Below are positions 13,536 to 26,495 of a DNA stretch of 64,000 nt, piece after piece. The position numbers were made by a program, and so were the translations under genes. A model generated the notes under the pieces. That model was not told where the DNA came from. It did no database searches and saw only the letters and a program-made list of their open reading frames with translations. Every line of letters begins with the position of its first letter. Position 1 is the first letter of the stretch. The DNA lies in the NCBI GenBank assembly GCA_029783825.1, contig JAREIK010000764.1, forward strand, positions 28,501 to 92,500, read 5' to 3'. The stretch is from Sapria himalayana (lineage: Eukaryota > Streptophyta > Magnoliopsida > Malpighiales > Rafflesiaceae).

Positions 13536-13880
13536 ACATGTTCACTATAGTGTATATGTACATATATTATATGTATAAGTATTTACTAGTATATATATAC
13601 ATACTTGTACATATATACACTATAGTGTAAATGTACATACATGTACATATATACTATAGTGTATATGTATACTCGTATATATGTACATATACACTGTAGT
13701 GTATATGTACATATAAATACTTGTACATATATACTAGCATATGTGTACATATACATATATACCAGTGTATACATATATACTGCTATATATGTATAAGTAC
13801 ATATATATCAGTATATATATACATATATAATATGGTATATATGTACAAATATTTTATAGTTTATATATTTATGACAAAGT
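13536..13880. repeat. Array of short palindromes (GTACATATATAC / ACTATAGTGTATATGT)
   Basis: There are repeated self-complementary words: GTACATATATACTATAGTGT, TATATGTACATATA and ACTATAGTGTATATGTAC. The same vocabulary follows each trinucleotide array of the CACTA 3' modules (17233-17430, 40176-40385, 41508-41720). ORFs here (Tyr-Met-Tyr strings) are artefacts. Confidence 0.8.
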
Positions 13881-15280
13881 TTTGCAAAATCATGACATAG
13901 AGTTTTTAGTGAAGTAGAATTTAGCATGGTTTGCATTAAATTAAAATTTTGCAAGGTTTGTAGTAATCTAATACTCTTCATTTGTTATATCTGCTACTAA
14001 ACTATATGTGTATACATATATATAAATATTAGTATAATTTTATAAAACTCTATATAATTAAATATAAGTATATTTGTAATTATGTATACATATATGTATA
14101 TATATATGTAAATCTATATATTTCTTTATAACTTTGTATATATTTATGTATTTTTAAACATTACTTCTTGTATGAATATATCTATATATAACTATATGTT
14201 TAAATATATATAACATATTTATAACTATATATACTATATGTATAATAACATATAAATATAAATATCTGTATCTTAATATATGTATAACTATAAAAACTTT
14301 TTACATTTAGATTAGGGATTAATCAGATATAAGAATAAAAAAGTAAAATTTATGATTAATTAAAAAATTTATTTAAATATTAAGAAATTAAGTATTTTTG
14401 TTTAATGAAATTATGATTATGAAGTATCTGAAGATGATATCTTTTTAATTTAAATAAGTAAGAGGTAAGTGATAGGTTGGTTTGTTAAATATGACTCTTT
14501 ATAACCTGTTAAAATACTTTGACATCAATTATTGTTCTACTGTTTTTAGAGGATATGAAGAATCTAGATGCATTAAGTTTGTAAAAATTATATAACATTT
14601 TTTTCGTGATATCTAAAATGTTTCGTGATTTGCTAATCTTTACTGTGTTTAGTGTATATTAAAATCTATCGTATTTATGATTGTGAATATTATTTTAGAT
14701 AGGAAAATCAAATTACAATCAATATTATTGAAAATTTGTTATGATAGAAAGATTAAGATACTACATAGATTAGCCTTCAAAATCAAATTCATACATTACA
14801 ACAAAATACATGTAATGATGTATATGATAAAATTATTAGTTGTACAGATCATAACAGTTAGATTGAAAAAGATGTTATAATTTTTATCATTTTATGACTT
14901 AATGATTTGTAATATTATTTATGTTTTAGTTATATTTTGAAAGATAATGTTAGCATATTTTATTTTAATAAGTATTAATTATAAGTTTAAATTAAATAAT
15001 TTTTTTAATATTTTTTTTAATTCATAATTTTAAATTTTTTATATACTAGGTATGTAGGTATATATTTTGTATTTACATTATGTATACATGTATCTACACA
15101 ATAATTTCTATCTATATACAATGTGTATATGTATATATTCAATATGAGTGTATATACACATTGTATGTACATTCTATATACATTATGTAAATATTTTGTA
15201 TATTGTAATACACAATAATTATATTATGTGTATATATAGATACACAAAAATTAACACATCTATGTTATGTATAATATATT
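13881..15280. other. AT-rich DNA including another AT-repeat copy; no gene seen
   Basis: About 13990-14290 is a further member of the ACTATATATAACTATAT family (ATATAATTAAATATAAGTATA, then GTATACATATATGTATAT). The remainder is AT-rich with no recognisable coding sequence or terminus. A 67-codon frame at 14677-14880 is Ile/Lys-rich and looks fortuitous. Confidence 0.55.
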
Positions 15281-15500
15281 GATATAATGCTGACATCATG
15301 CTCAGCACTTGCCGCTTGCACACACTGTCCAAGGGACATGGCCCATAAAAGTCTAGGGCCCAGAGACTGGGCCCTTGTGAAGTGGACCAGGTGCCGTGGA
15401 CAGGCCCTGACGAGGGCATGCATGGCTTTCCTTGTTCAGACCCAGGCTATTCTAGGTTCGGCACGTGATAGGCCAGGAAATAGCTATTCTCATCACAATT
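15280..15500. other. GC-rich island of unknown origin
   Basis: In otherwise very AT-rich DNA, about 220 bases are GC-rich. They contain the inverted repeat GGGCCC-AGAGACT-GGGCCC (15356-15374) and several GGCC words. Both strands are open for 66-76 codons, but neither frame shows a motif I recognise. Composition suggests a foreign fragment such as captured genic DNA or an end of another element. Confidence 0.55.
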
Positions 15501-16270
15501 GTTGGCAAAGATTTTAATGAGAACTATCTGGACTATCTTAATTTCTTTTTTCTATGAAGTTTGAGGTGATGAATATTTATAATATTCATTATATTTGTTG
15601 CACAATTTTAATGTATGTATTTTTTTTTACTTGTATATAGTCTATGTAGTGTAGTTCTTATATTGATGGCATGCTCCAAACACTTTTACTTTTGTTCTTT
15701 AAAAAAACATCAGGTGTCTTGGGGCAGTCTCCAACATGTTAGCTGAAATGATGGTGGTGGTAGCGGCATTATCACTTTTATTTCCCCCACTTTCATATCA
15801 TGTTCAATAATATGAATACATGCATTTAGGTGCCTCATTCCTAATGCAACCAAACCTATAAAAGAGACCAGGTACAAAGTCACACAGAAGAAGAAATACA
15901 TGATGAAAATTTATCTTTAAAAGCATGTTAGATTTATAAGATAAAAAGAATGTTGTGATTGAATTAGCATCAAGGTCATTGGAGATTGTATTATTTTGTT
16001 TTGGCACGTGTTGTTTTTTTTGTTTTGTTTTGGAAGATAAAAATTCTATTTTTCTAGGCATGTACTGTTCTGATTTTCACTGGGCGACATTTTTTATTTT
16101 CTATTTGTCAATTAGTTTTCGTAAAGTCTGAAGCCTACGCAATTTGTTAATGATACTAGGTTTCTACTTACCATGTAGAGTTGAATGTTCTGGCAGTGCA
16201 ATAGTGGGCCACATGTGCTATCTCTTGTGGTGTGCTGATCTTTATTTTCAGCCATGTGGTGCATGACATG
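15501..16270 (-). other. Unassigned segment with a hydrophobic minus-strand frame
   Basis: A 63-codon minus-strand frame (15710-15901) starts with a strongly hydrophobic run (MYFFFCVTLYLVSFIGLVAL) that could be a membrane segment. It is followed by a hydrophilic part with HLNACIHIIEHDMKVGEIK. Its length, start and neighbours give no support for a real gene, and no family is recognised. It may be a fragment of a captured gene or chance. Confidence 0.2.
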
Positions 16271-16974
16271 CACTGTATATGTACAAATACCAAGTATGTA
16301 AGTATGAACATACTAGGTATATACATAAGTATATACCGAGTATATACGTAGGTATATAATGAGTGTGTAGATAAGTGTGTGCATATATTTATTTGTAGAC
16401 ATGTATATATTGTCATACATACATTCCCATTCACATACACACACACACACACACACATTTGAATATATAATTGCTCGGGCTGGTCTGGTCATCATCATGC
16501 ATTACTTACCGATGCATGTCATAAAAGTCATGAATATTAGACCTTTCCTAAACGGTGGCATGAAGATATTTCTTATCTAGGCAAGCCAGGCAGCCATAGG
16601 TTGGTCTTAAATCTTTTAGTAATTGTGTAGATATGTGATTATCACATGGTACAAAGGGTATGTATGAGAAAATAAGTTTTTTTGCAGTAGGCACTGCAAT
16701 GATTGATTATAATTGTACTATGTCTTAGGATGATGATAATGATGCTCGTGTAGTCATGCGTAAGTTTTTTACATCTCACAAAACTATATTCAATTGGAAG
16801 GAAAAATGTATCATTACCTGATTTTTATAGGTCGCGAGTGCCAAGAGGAACATCGGGTCTTGTTTAGGGAGAAGTAGCTCGCCGCCACGTCAAAAACTCG
16901 CTCAATCTCAAAACGAGGGGTTTTTAGGAAAGTTCATCAGTCGAGCATCATCGCCATTCCCACTTTTATTATCA
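16271..16974. other. Palindromic AT words, CA repeat and a GC-richer lead-in to the trinucleotide module
   Basis: About 16275-16350 holds ATACTAGGTATATAC-like palindromes and 16436-16457 is a (CA)n tract. About 16830-16930 is GC-richer (TCGCGAGTGCCAAGAGGAAC, CTCGCCGCCACGTC) and runs straight into the GNC-like array at 16975. I see no supported gene. Confidence 0.5.
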
Positions 16975-17706
16975 GTGATAGATAGCGGTAGTAGCTACCA
17001 CGATAGCGGTAGTAGCTACTACGGCAGCAGTAGCAGCAGTGGTAGCAGTGGCAACAACAATAGCAGGAGTAGCAATAATGGTGCTGGTAGGAGCAGTAGT
17101 AGTGGCAACTACAGCAGGGGAAGTGGAACCAACAACGGCAGCAATGGCAACAACAGTAGGGGCAGCGGTAGTAGTAGTAGTAGCAGCTATAGTAGCAGTT
17201 ATGGCAGTGGCAGCAACAGCATCAGCAAGTGCTGTATATACGTACGTATATACACACATATATTACTGCAGTATTTGTACATATAATACTACATCATTAT
17301 ATGTACATATATACTGAGTATATACATACTCAGTATATATGTACATATAATACTGGAGAAATATATGATAATATACACTATAGTATATATGAACATATAT
17401 ACTACAGTATTATATATTTATCAACACATAACTTTTTTTATTTGTTTTTTTTTGATTTTATTCACTTATTTTAATTTCGTACTGATATGGTACCTCATTG
17501 TTCTCCATATGATGTTTGTATAAGTGAGGGATTTTTTTTTACCAAACATGATGCACCGTGACTTGGACAGCTTTGTAGTAGCTGAAAGATGGTGATCGGA
17601 GGAGCTGAGGATGAGAAAGCAACGTCAATGCACAGATAAATTATACTTTATGCACTATTGGTAGGTACATTGATGAATAAGATGTAATAAAATTTTGTTA
17701 TGTCAT
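16975..17706 (+). repeat. CACTA 3' module, copy A (trinucleotide array + palindromes + conserved block)
   Basis: There are three parts in order. At 16975-17232 is a degenerate trinucleotide array (AGC, GGT, AGT, GGC words, such as AGCGGTAGTAGC). At 17233-17430 are short palindromes, first TATATACGTACGTATATA and then ACTGAGTATATACATACTCAGT. At 17476-17706 is a conserved block beginning TACTGATATGGTACC with ACCGTGACTTGGACAG and TTATACTTTATGCACTATTG. The same three-part order occurs at 39770-40665 and 40955-41975. Frames through the array read Gly/Ser/Asn-rich or Ala/Val/Thr-rich on both strands, so they are not genes. Confidence 0.88.
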
Positions 17707-18234
17707 TGTTTTAAATATGTAAGACAAGGATTGCTTAGATTATAGTTATTCAAAATAATTATTCTAATAATTTATTGATCATTTTGTGTTGCACATTAGC
17801 ATGGTGGAGTGCTCATTTTTTCTATGTTCAAGATTCCTATTTATTTGTTCATGGTTATGCTACAAATGATCAGTCTTAATTCATCTGCTAGTTCTTTTGT
17901 TAGCTTGTCAACTCAGTCATGGCGGTGTAGAGCAACCCCCTTATAAGCCTTGGGGGACTGATAGAAAGTTCTGGTTACGAGGAGGCAAGATGTGAACTTT
18001 GATGCCCCAAGCCTAGCTCGTGGCTCATCTTCCAGGTTTTTCTCTACGAATTTTTGGAGATATCTTCGAAAATTTAAATAATCTTCGTATTTCTTATTTA
18101 TATTGATAGCGAAGTTTTGTTCCACCTTTGTAAAGTATAAATGGGATAATACTAATTTGTTGTAATTTTGTATCATTTGAGGCTACATGATTATATATAT
18201 GTCCATATAATAGTATAGTATATACGTACATATA
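17707..18234. other. Unassigned sequence between module A and the leader copy
   Basis: It contains a segment of more balanced composition (17915-18070; CAACCCCCTTATAAGCCTTG, then CCCCAAGCCTAGCTCGTGGC) that is open on the minus strand for 87 codons (17913-18176). The frame has no motif I know. The segment ends in the palindromic words ATATACGTACATATATAC (about 18220), as do the CACTA 3' modules. Confidence 0.4.
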
Positions 18235-18921
18235 TACTATAGTATATAAAAAACTTTTAAAAAATATAATTAATACAAAATTTGAAAATTTTGAAATATA
18301 ATAAAAATATAAAAATTTTCATTAAAGTTAAAAAAAATAAAATAATAATTAAAAATAAATACATATATGTTTGCCCCTACTAAAATTTATAAGAATTAAA
18401 TAATTGAGTAATATTATTTCTATTAACTTTTAACATACAGTCTTATTAAAATAATTAATATAACTTTTTTTAATTATCTTATCACTTTAAGTAATTTTTT
18501 GAATTTTAAAAATTATAAATGATATCAAATAATATGAAATTTTATGCCTCTAAAATTATTACATATTATCTTCATAAAAATTAATATGATGAATTCTTAA
18601 AAATTTATAACCATAAAATATATATTTCTATATATTTTTAAATATTAAGAGTATTTTATAACTCTTACGAGAGTGGATAGAAGACAAATCATCTTTTCAT
18701 GTATGCCTTATTATATCAGGTTTGTTAATTTTATAGCTATTTGATATTTTTTTTATAAGGCTAAACATATATTTTATTTTTTTTTTGTTTATATATTTAT
18801 TGTTTAATTAATATTATAATAAAAAATTATAAGGTGTATATTTTTTATTTGTAACTTGCTACATGCACATTAATTTAGTTGAAAAAATTTTGATAGTAAA
18901 GAAAATAAATGACTCTTTTTG

Positions 18922-18999
<78 letters not shown>

Positions 19000-19250
19000 T
19001 ATTATATTATCTATTTAATGTTTTTATAATTAAAATATAAATATTTTGGAAATATATATAATTAGTTATTTAATGTTTATTTTGCTGAGACTAAGTCCTC
19101 CATCTTTCTCCCGACATTTTCAAAGAATAAGTGACACAATTACTCCATAGTCCCCCATTCTTCTCTCGATACCGACGCAACATAAATATATTCGAATTAA
19201 GCAATAATCTGTTATTGATTTGAGGTACGTTTTCTACACTAATTCTTCTT
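18235..19250 (+). promoter_or_regulatory. Copy of the CACTA 5' leader region
   Basis: It aligns with 27905-28725 of the complete element. Shared words include TTGAAATATAATA, ATGTTTGC, GAATTAA with AATTGAGTAATATT, AGAAGACAAATCATCTTTTC, GCACATTAATTT and an (AT)n tract at the same place (18925-18965 here, about 28463-28512 there). After the AT tract a C/T-rich leader-like exon (CCTCCATCTTTCTCCCGAC, GATACCGACGC) leads to TTGAG|GTACGTTTT, a good splice donor (GT at 19225-19226) at the same position in both copies. A promoter upstream of a first non-coding exon is inferred. Confidence 0.7.
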
Positions 19251-20639
19251 CGATTATCTTAATGCGTATTGATTCTGTTAATTTTTTTTCTGAATTTCCT
19301 CTTCTTTAATCGTATACATTAATTTAATATAACTTATTGTGATACATACCTAATGCATTTTTGTTGTGTTGGGCAGTAAGTATGCTAATATAAACTTAAT
19401 TTAATTATATTTTTTTAATACATATTTTGTTAATTTAATTATATTGTTTTTTATATACATATTCTGTTAATTTAATTATAATTGGATTGCTTATATAAAC
19501 TTAGTCGTATATAACACAAAATGGGTGTTTTTTGTTGCACAGTGTGTGTATAACACATAAATATTTAAGTGTATTTTATTATAATTATAACTATAAAAAT
19601 AGTTTACATAAACATACCTATATATAAATATAACAACATATATATATATATATATTACATAATTTTATATATGATACATTCAATATACATGTCGTGTATT
19701 TCAGATATAATTAGTATTATACATATAACATTATATACATATTTTACATAAATAAAGATATATTGACTTTATGATAGGATTTTAATAATGTATATTTGAA
19801 ATTTGTAAGTCATCATTATGAAATACACTTCTAATAAAATGAAAATATTTATTATTTCATAATGCCTTGCCTACCCAATAATTATAATTAAATTAATGTG
19901 TGTAAACTATATTTTATACATGACTTTATGTATAGGGAAAAACACACACTCTTATAAAAATGTAAGAGTGTATTTAATAATTGTAAATTTAATGTATAGT
20001 CACATTAATATTTGTTAATGTCAAATTAATATTTGTAAATATTTATTGATCAGTTTTCAATTAGTTCAAATAAAAATGTAATAGGCTTTATATAAACTGA
20101 TACTAATTTACAAGACATTTAAATACATGTATATATTTGACTATATTTTAATTACTATGTTTAATTAAATGCCGCATAGGCTCCCTTATAAATACCCTAG
20201 CATTGACTATCAATATGATTCATACTGGATTAAAATATATAAGATATCCAGCTCATCTGACATACATTATTTCCTACATGAATTGATGTCGATGACTTTT
20301 TGATGGGTTTGAGAATTTCCACATATATGGATGAGTAGCTCTCAAATATTTTATCACCTATATAGCCATTAACTCATAAATTATATACCTATGGACTTGA
20401 TATTGTTTACTTATTATAAGCTAACCATAGAATTATTTACTTGAGTAAACACTAGAAACTATTTACTTATTGTAAGCTTACATAATGAAAAAATTTTGAT
20501 AATTAATCCAAATAATCAATATCTATGAAAAGATAATCCAGATTCATAGAGTTAACTTTATTACTTATTAAACTCATATACTTGTGATACATTTTACCAT
20601 TCTATAAAATAGCTAACACTTGCATTGATTTTTGTAGTG
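19251..20639. other. AT-rich DNA up to a candidate CACTA right end
   Basis: No coding sequence is recognised. Near the right edge, ATTTACTTATT-TAAGCT words recur (about 20405-20475). The last bases, ATTTTTGTAGTG ending at 20639, are the inverse of CACTACAAAAAT and so resemble the terminus at 7365. The TAGC-type subterminal motifs of the other termini are not evident here, so the right end is only a candidate. Confidence 0.4.
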
Positions 20640-21580
20640 CATTGTCTCTTTATAATTTCAATACTTAATGGTCTTTGAGCTATTATAATTACAATGATAG
20701 TAGGTTTAGACCTCTTGTTTTTGATTTGCTTTGACATTTTCTCTTGGTTGAATTTCTTTCAATTAACATTGTATATAATTCTAAAGAGGTTGATATTTCA
20801 CTTGTCTATCTTTGTTGAATCTCCTTGTTCAGAATTAGATCTTGAACATCATCAAATTTTAATTTATTAGTTCTTGATGAACTATGAGCAACTATTATTG
20901 TAATATGATAATTTTTAATAGAGAACACAGAAGTATCAATGCACATACTTCATCATTGACTTTAATACCAAGCAAACTTAATTGGGTCGTGATTGTGTTG
21001 ACTTTATTGAGTGTTGGGTCACTGATGTGCTTTCTGTCACCTTCAGATTGAAAAAATACTGCATCATGTGCACTTTTTTAGCATCAATTAGTTTTTCATA
21101 GATACTAGCAAGAGCCATTGTAAGCCTTACTATGCTCTTCTCATTTTTTATATTGAAAGTACGTTTGTAAGATATCATATTTCAGATGAATTCAAGTGCT
21201 AGTATGTGCTCTTCTTTCTTCATAGACTCGATCATCTTCCTCAGAAGGGATTGATATAGATTTTTCTAGTATATATAATCATCCATCTATTTTTTCAAGA
21301 ATCCAAATATCGTTCTATAGATTTTTTTTTATTTTAACTTTTCCTTCTAATGCAGCCATTACTGTCTACAAAATATAAATTCTTCTAGACAATTCTTGCA
21401 AAACACTATGTATGAGAATTGAGAACACCTCTTTTAGCATGCTGATATTGTCTACAAAATATTTACTATTTATTAAATTCATTATTATCACCAATAGTAA
21501 CTTCGCCCAATGTTGCATCATAATGCACAACCTAAACCTCCAATACCAATTGTTGATAATAACTTGATTTCCTATTTGTT
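20640..21580 (-). pseudogene. Ty1/copia retrotransposon gag remnant
   Basis: Read on the minus strand, successive frames give a decayed copia Gag. A primer-binding-like TGGTATTGGAGG (21537-21548) matches 9 of 12 bases of the initiator-Met tRNA site. A start MAALEGK lies near 21359, MISYKRTFNIKNEKS near 21178, and LASIYEKLIDAKKVHMM with YFFNLKVTESTSVTQH at about 21115-21005. SSRTNKLKFDDVQDLIL follows near 20880-20830, then a basic KCQSKSKTRG tract and a possible degenerate CCHC knuckle near 20690-20660. In the family this protein packages the RNA. Multiple stops and frameshifts break it. No LTR is present: the GATA array starts within about 40 bases beyond the primer site, and protease, integrase and RT are absent. 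Confidence 0.85.
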
Positions 21581-22745
21581 CGATAGACATTTAGATAAAC
21601 AAACAAATATAAAGGTAAATAGATAGAATTAGTGATAGATAGATATATAGATATATAGATATATGTATATATATATAAAGAAAAACAAATAGGCTGATAA
21701 ATAGAAAGACAGTTAGATAGTTTGTGAGATAGAAAAATAGAAAGAAGATATATAAATTAATTGATAAATATAATAGTTAGATAGTTACATAGATATATAG
21801 ATTGACAAATAAACATTTTGACATAAAATAGTTAGATAGAAGGATAAACAGATAGACAATTATATAGATAAACATATAGATAGATACATAAATATACAAA
21901 TAGACAGATTGATTGATTGATAGTCAGATTGATAGATAGACTAATAGACTGAAAAACTGATAGACTGATAGACTGATATAGAGGCAAATAGATATATAGA
22001 AAGACAGATAGAGAGATATAAAACTAAATAATTAGAAAGACAAATAGATAGATAGATAGTTAGGTAGAGAGCTATATAGATAGATAGATATAAATATAGA
22101 TAGATAGATTGATTGATTGATAAAAATATAAATATATGGATATAAAGATAGATAGATAGATAGACATTTAGAAAGGTATATAGATAGAGAGATAAATAGC
22201 TAGATATATAGATAGATAAATAGATAGATTATTAGACTGATAGATAGACAAATAGTTATAAACATAGATATATAGATAGACAGACAGACAGAGAGAGAGA
22301 TAGATAGATAGACAGATATATAGATAGATAGTTAGACAAATAGATAGATAGATTGATAGATAAATTTATATATAGACTAATATACAAATTTATTGACAGA
22401 TTGATCGACAAATTGATAGAGTGATTGATAGACTATTTGATAGACAGATTAATAGACATAATGATAGATAGATATATAGACAGACAAAACATAGAGAGAT
22501 AGATACATACATACAAAGATAAGATAGATAGAAAGACATATTGATTGATTGATATATAGATAGAAAGATAGATATAGAGATAAATAGACAGATATATAGA
22601 TAGATAGACAGGCATACATAAAGATAGATAGACAAATATATAGATAGATAGTTAGATCAACAAATATATAGACAAATAGATTGATATATAAATAGACAAA
22701 TAGATATACATATAGTTAGATAAATACATAGATAGATAGATAGAT

Positions 22746-22784
<39 letters not shown>

Positions 22785-23068
22785 TTTATTGACATTTAGA
22801 TATATAGAAAGATAAATAGATAGATAGATAGAGACATCCGTAAAAAATTGATAGATATATGGATAGATAGATAGATAGATATAGAGATAAATAGATAGTT
22901 AAACATAAAGATAGATAGATAAATAGATATATTGATAGATTTATAGATAAATAGATAGATAGATTGATTGATAGATATATACACATATAGATAGAGAGAT
23001 AGATTGATAGACAGACAAATAGATATATAGATAAGTTGATAAATAAATAGAGATAGACAGATAAATAG

Positions 23069-23104
<36 letters not shown>

Positions 23105-23962
23105 ATATTTAGATATATTGATAGATAGATAGATATATAGATATAAAGATTGACAGAATGATAGACATATTGATAGACAAATTAATTGACATTATAATAG
23201 ATAGATTAAAAGATTGATTGATATATAGATTTAAAGAAAGATTGATAGACAAATTGATAGTGAGAATGATAAATAGATTGAAAGACAGATTAAATGACAG
23301 ATAGATAGACATATACATAGATAAATTGATAAAAATATAGATAGACAAATAGATAGACAGATATATAGATAGATTATTAGATAGATTGATTTACAAATAG
23401 ATTGATAGATATAGATTGAAAGATAGGTAGAGATATAGATTGATAAAAAAATATTCGGATATATAGACATATAAATAGACAGAAAGATATACTAATAGAT
23501 AAATATATATATATATATATAGATAGAAAGATAGATAAAAAGATAGATAGACATATAGATAGATAGATAGATCGATCGATAGATTCAAAGATAGATAGAT
23601 AAATAGATAGAAAAATAGATAGATAGATAGACAAGTAGATAGACAGATTAATATACAAATATATAGATAAATATATAGAAAGATTAATAGATAAATAGAC
23701 AAATAGATAGTCAGATTGATAATTTTTTTGAAAGTTAGATTGATAGACAGATTGATATATAGTTTGATAGCCTGATTAATACACATATTAATAGATAGAT
23801 TAGTAAATATATTGAAAGATAGATTGTTTGATATATTTATAAATAATTAGATAGAAAGATACATAGACATTTAGATGAATAGATAGATAGACATGTAGAT
23901 AGAAAATAAATATATAGATAAATAAATAGATAGACAATAGATAGGCAAAAAGATAGAAAGAT

Positions 23963-23995
<33 letters not shown>

Positions 23996-25329
23996 AACAT
24001 ATAGATAGGCAGATAGATAGAAGATATATTGAAAGATAGATTGGCAAATAGATAGTTAGATAGATTGACACATAGATAGACATATAAATAGATAGATTAA
24101 TAGATAAATAGATAGATAAATAATAATATAAAAATATTAGACATATAGGAAAATAGATAGATATAAATTTCAATTGATAGATAGATAGATTGATTGACAG
24201 ATAGATAGTTAGATAGACAAATAGATAGATAGTAATATGAAAATATAGATAGATAGATAAATAGATATGTATATAGATAAATAGATAGATAGATAAACAA
24301 ATAGATAATCAGATAGACAAATAGACAGATAGACAGACAGATAGATAGACATACAGATAGATAGATAGATAGGTAGGTAGGTAGATATATAGATAGATAG
24401 AATGATAGAAAGATAGATATATAGATAGATAGCCATAAACATAGACATATAGATAGATAGATTAATAGACATAATAATAAACAGATTTATAAATAGATTA
24501 ATAGACAAATTGATAAACAGCTTGATAAACATATTAATAGATAGATTGATAGGCTGAATGTAAGACTGATTAAAAGACTATTAGATAGATAGTCAAATTG
24601 ATAAAAATGTAGATAAACAGATAATATAAAGAGATAAATAGACAGATTATTAGTCAGATAGATAGATTAATTGAGAGATAGATTGAGAGATAGATTGAAA
24701 AATAAATAGGTAGATAATATAATCGATAGATAGATATATAGTCATATAGATAGAGATATAGATATATAGAAAGATAAATAATTAGATAGTTAGATAAATA
24801 TACTGATAGATAGACTGAAAGATAGACAGACAGACAGGCAGATAGATAGATAGATAGACAGATAGATAAAAAGATTGTTAGCAAGAAAGATAGATAGATA
24901 GCTAGATAATATAAATAAATATAAATATAAATAAATAAATAAATAATATATATATATATATAGAAACATAGATTTCCAAATCGATAGGCAAATATATAAA
25001 TAGATTAAAATTATATAGGCAAATAGATAGTCAGATTGATAATTAGATTGAAAGATATATCGAGAGATAGATTTATCACCAATTTGATAGCCAAATTGAT
25101 ACATAGATTGATAGAAAAATTGGTAGATAGATTGTTAGACATATTTATATACAGAAATTTATACATATAGATAGTCATTTATATAGATAGATAGATAAAT
25201 AGGTAGGTATTAAATAGATAGATAGATAGACACAAAGATAGATTGAAAGATAGATAGAAAAATAAACCGATAGATCGATAGACAAAAAAATAAACCAATA
25301 GATAAATATATAATTAGATATATAAACAC

Positions 25330-25363
<34 letters not shown>

Positions 25364-26015
25364 TGATTGATAAATAGATATATAGATAGACAAAATAAAG
25401 ATAGACAAATAGATAGATAGATAGACAGACAAAAAGACAAATAAATAGATAGACAAATAGACAGACATATAAAAAGAAAGATAAATAGACGAATAAACCA
25501 ATAGATAAATAAACATATAGATAGACATATAGATAGATAGATATACAAACAAAAAGGCAAATATATAGATAGACAGATAGAAAGAAAGATATATAGACAA
25601 TTTAAAAAACATATAGACATATAGATAGATAGACAAATCTAAAGAAAGACAAATGGATAGTAAGTTAGACAGATAGATTGATTAGTAGATTAACAAAAGA
25701 TAGATATATAAATATTTATATAGACAAATAGATAGACAGACAGATAAATAAATAGATAGACAAATAGTTATACAGATAGATAGATAGATAGATAAATCGA
25801 TAGATAGATAGATTGATAGATTGATAAACAGATAGATAGACTGATAGATAGACATATAGATGGATGGATATGCAAATAGATAGAGAGACAGATAGATATA
25901 CAAACAGATAGATAGTTAGATATACATACATATATATAAAGAAATAGATATATAGATAGATAGACAAACTGATAGATAAATAGATAGACAGACATTTATA
26001 AATATAGATAGATAG

Positions 26016-26052
<37 letters not shown>

Positions 26053-26480
26053 TAGATAGATAGATAGATAGACATATATACATAGAAATAGATATATAGT
26101 CAGATATACAAAGTGATATATAGAGAGATAGATAGATAGATAGACATATAGATATACTTATAGATAGTTAGACAAATAGATTGACAGATACATATGTAGA
26201 TAGATTGAGAGATGATAGATAGACAGATTGAATTATAGACATTCAAATAGGTAGTCATATAAACAAATAGATTGACAGATAGATAGATAGATATATAGAT
26301 ATAGAGATAGATATACTATTAGATAGACATATAGACTGATATATAGATAGATAAATAGATATATAGATAGTTTGAAACATATATTGATAGAAAGATAATA
26401 AATAGATAGACATACTGATACATAAATAGACTGATAGAAAGACAGATACATAAATAGGTAGATAGACAAATAGATAGAAT
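21580..26480 (+). repeat. Degenerate GATA/GACA tetranucleotide array
   Basis: This is the same type and polarity as 1975-7364, with words such as GATAGACAAATA and ATTGATAGACAA. (AT)n runs occur at about 22749-22782 and 23074-23102, with a (CA)n run near 26035-26053. Open frames lie on the minus strand only and are artefacts of the repeat. The array runs up to the target-site base before the CACTA element at 26481. Confidence 0.95.
26478..26480 (+). other. Left target-site duplication (AAT)
   Basis: AAT directly before the left terminus equals AAT at 42556-42558 directly after the right terminus. Three bases is the length CACTA transposons generate on insertion. Confidence 0.85.
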
Positions 26481-26495
26481 AACTACAAGAAAAAT

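Larger units (their letters stand above)
7365..20639. mobile_element. Mosaic island of CACTA-derived DNA (outer limits partly inferred)
   Basis: The left edge is sharp: the GATA array ends and CACTACAAAAAAAATC begins at 7365. A candidate right terminus, ATTTTTGTAGTG, ends at 20639 where copia gag sequence starts. The flanking triplets are TAT (7362-7364) and CAT (20640-20642), matching at two of three bases, so the two ends may not belong to one insertion. Internally there are parts of at least two elements: a minus-strand 3' end at the left, and a plus-strand 3' module (16975-17706) followed by a plus-strand 5' leader (18235-19250). This order cannot come from one simple element. No intact transposase is visible. 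Confidence 0.6.

Noticed and set aside
16972..17317. Gly/Ser/Asn-rich protein (or Ala/Thr-rich on the other strand)
   Set aside because: The same trinucleotide array as in modules B and C; the homologous position reads different residues there.
17913..18176. 87-codon minus-strand frame as a gene
   Set aside because: No family recognised and no splice or start support; kept only as part of an unassigned segment.
7365..20639. One complete CACTA element with termini at 7365 and 20639
   Set aside because: The flanking triplets TAT and CAT do not fully match, the right end lacks the family's subterminal motifs, and the internal order of 3' and 5' parts contradicts a single element.
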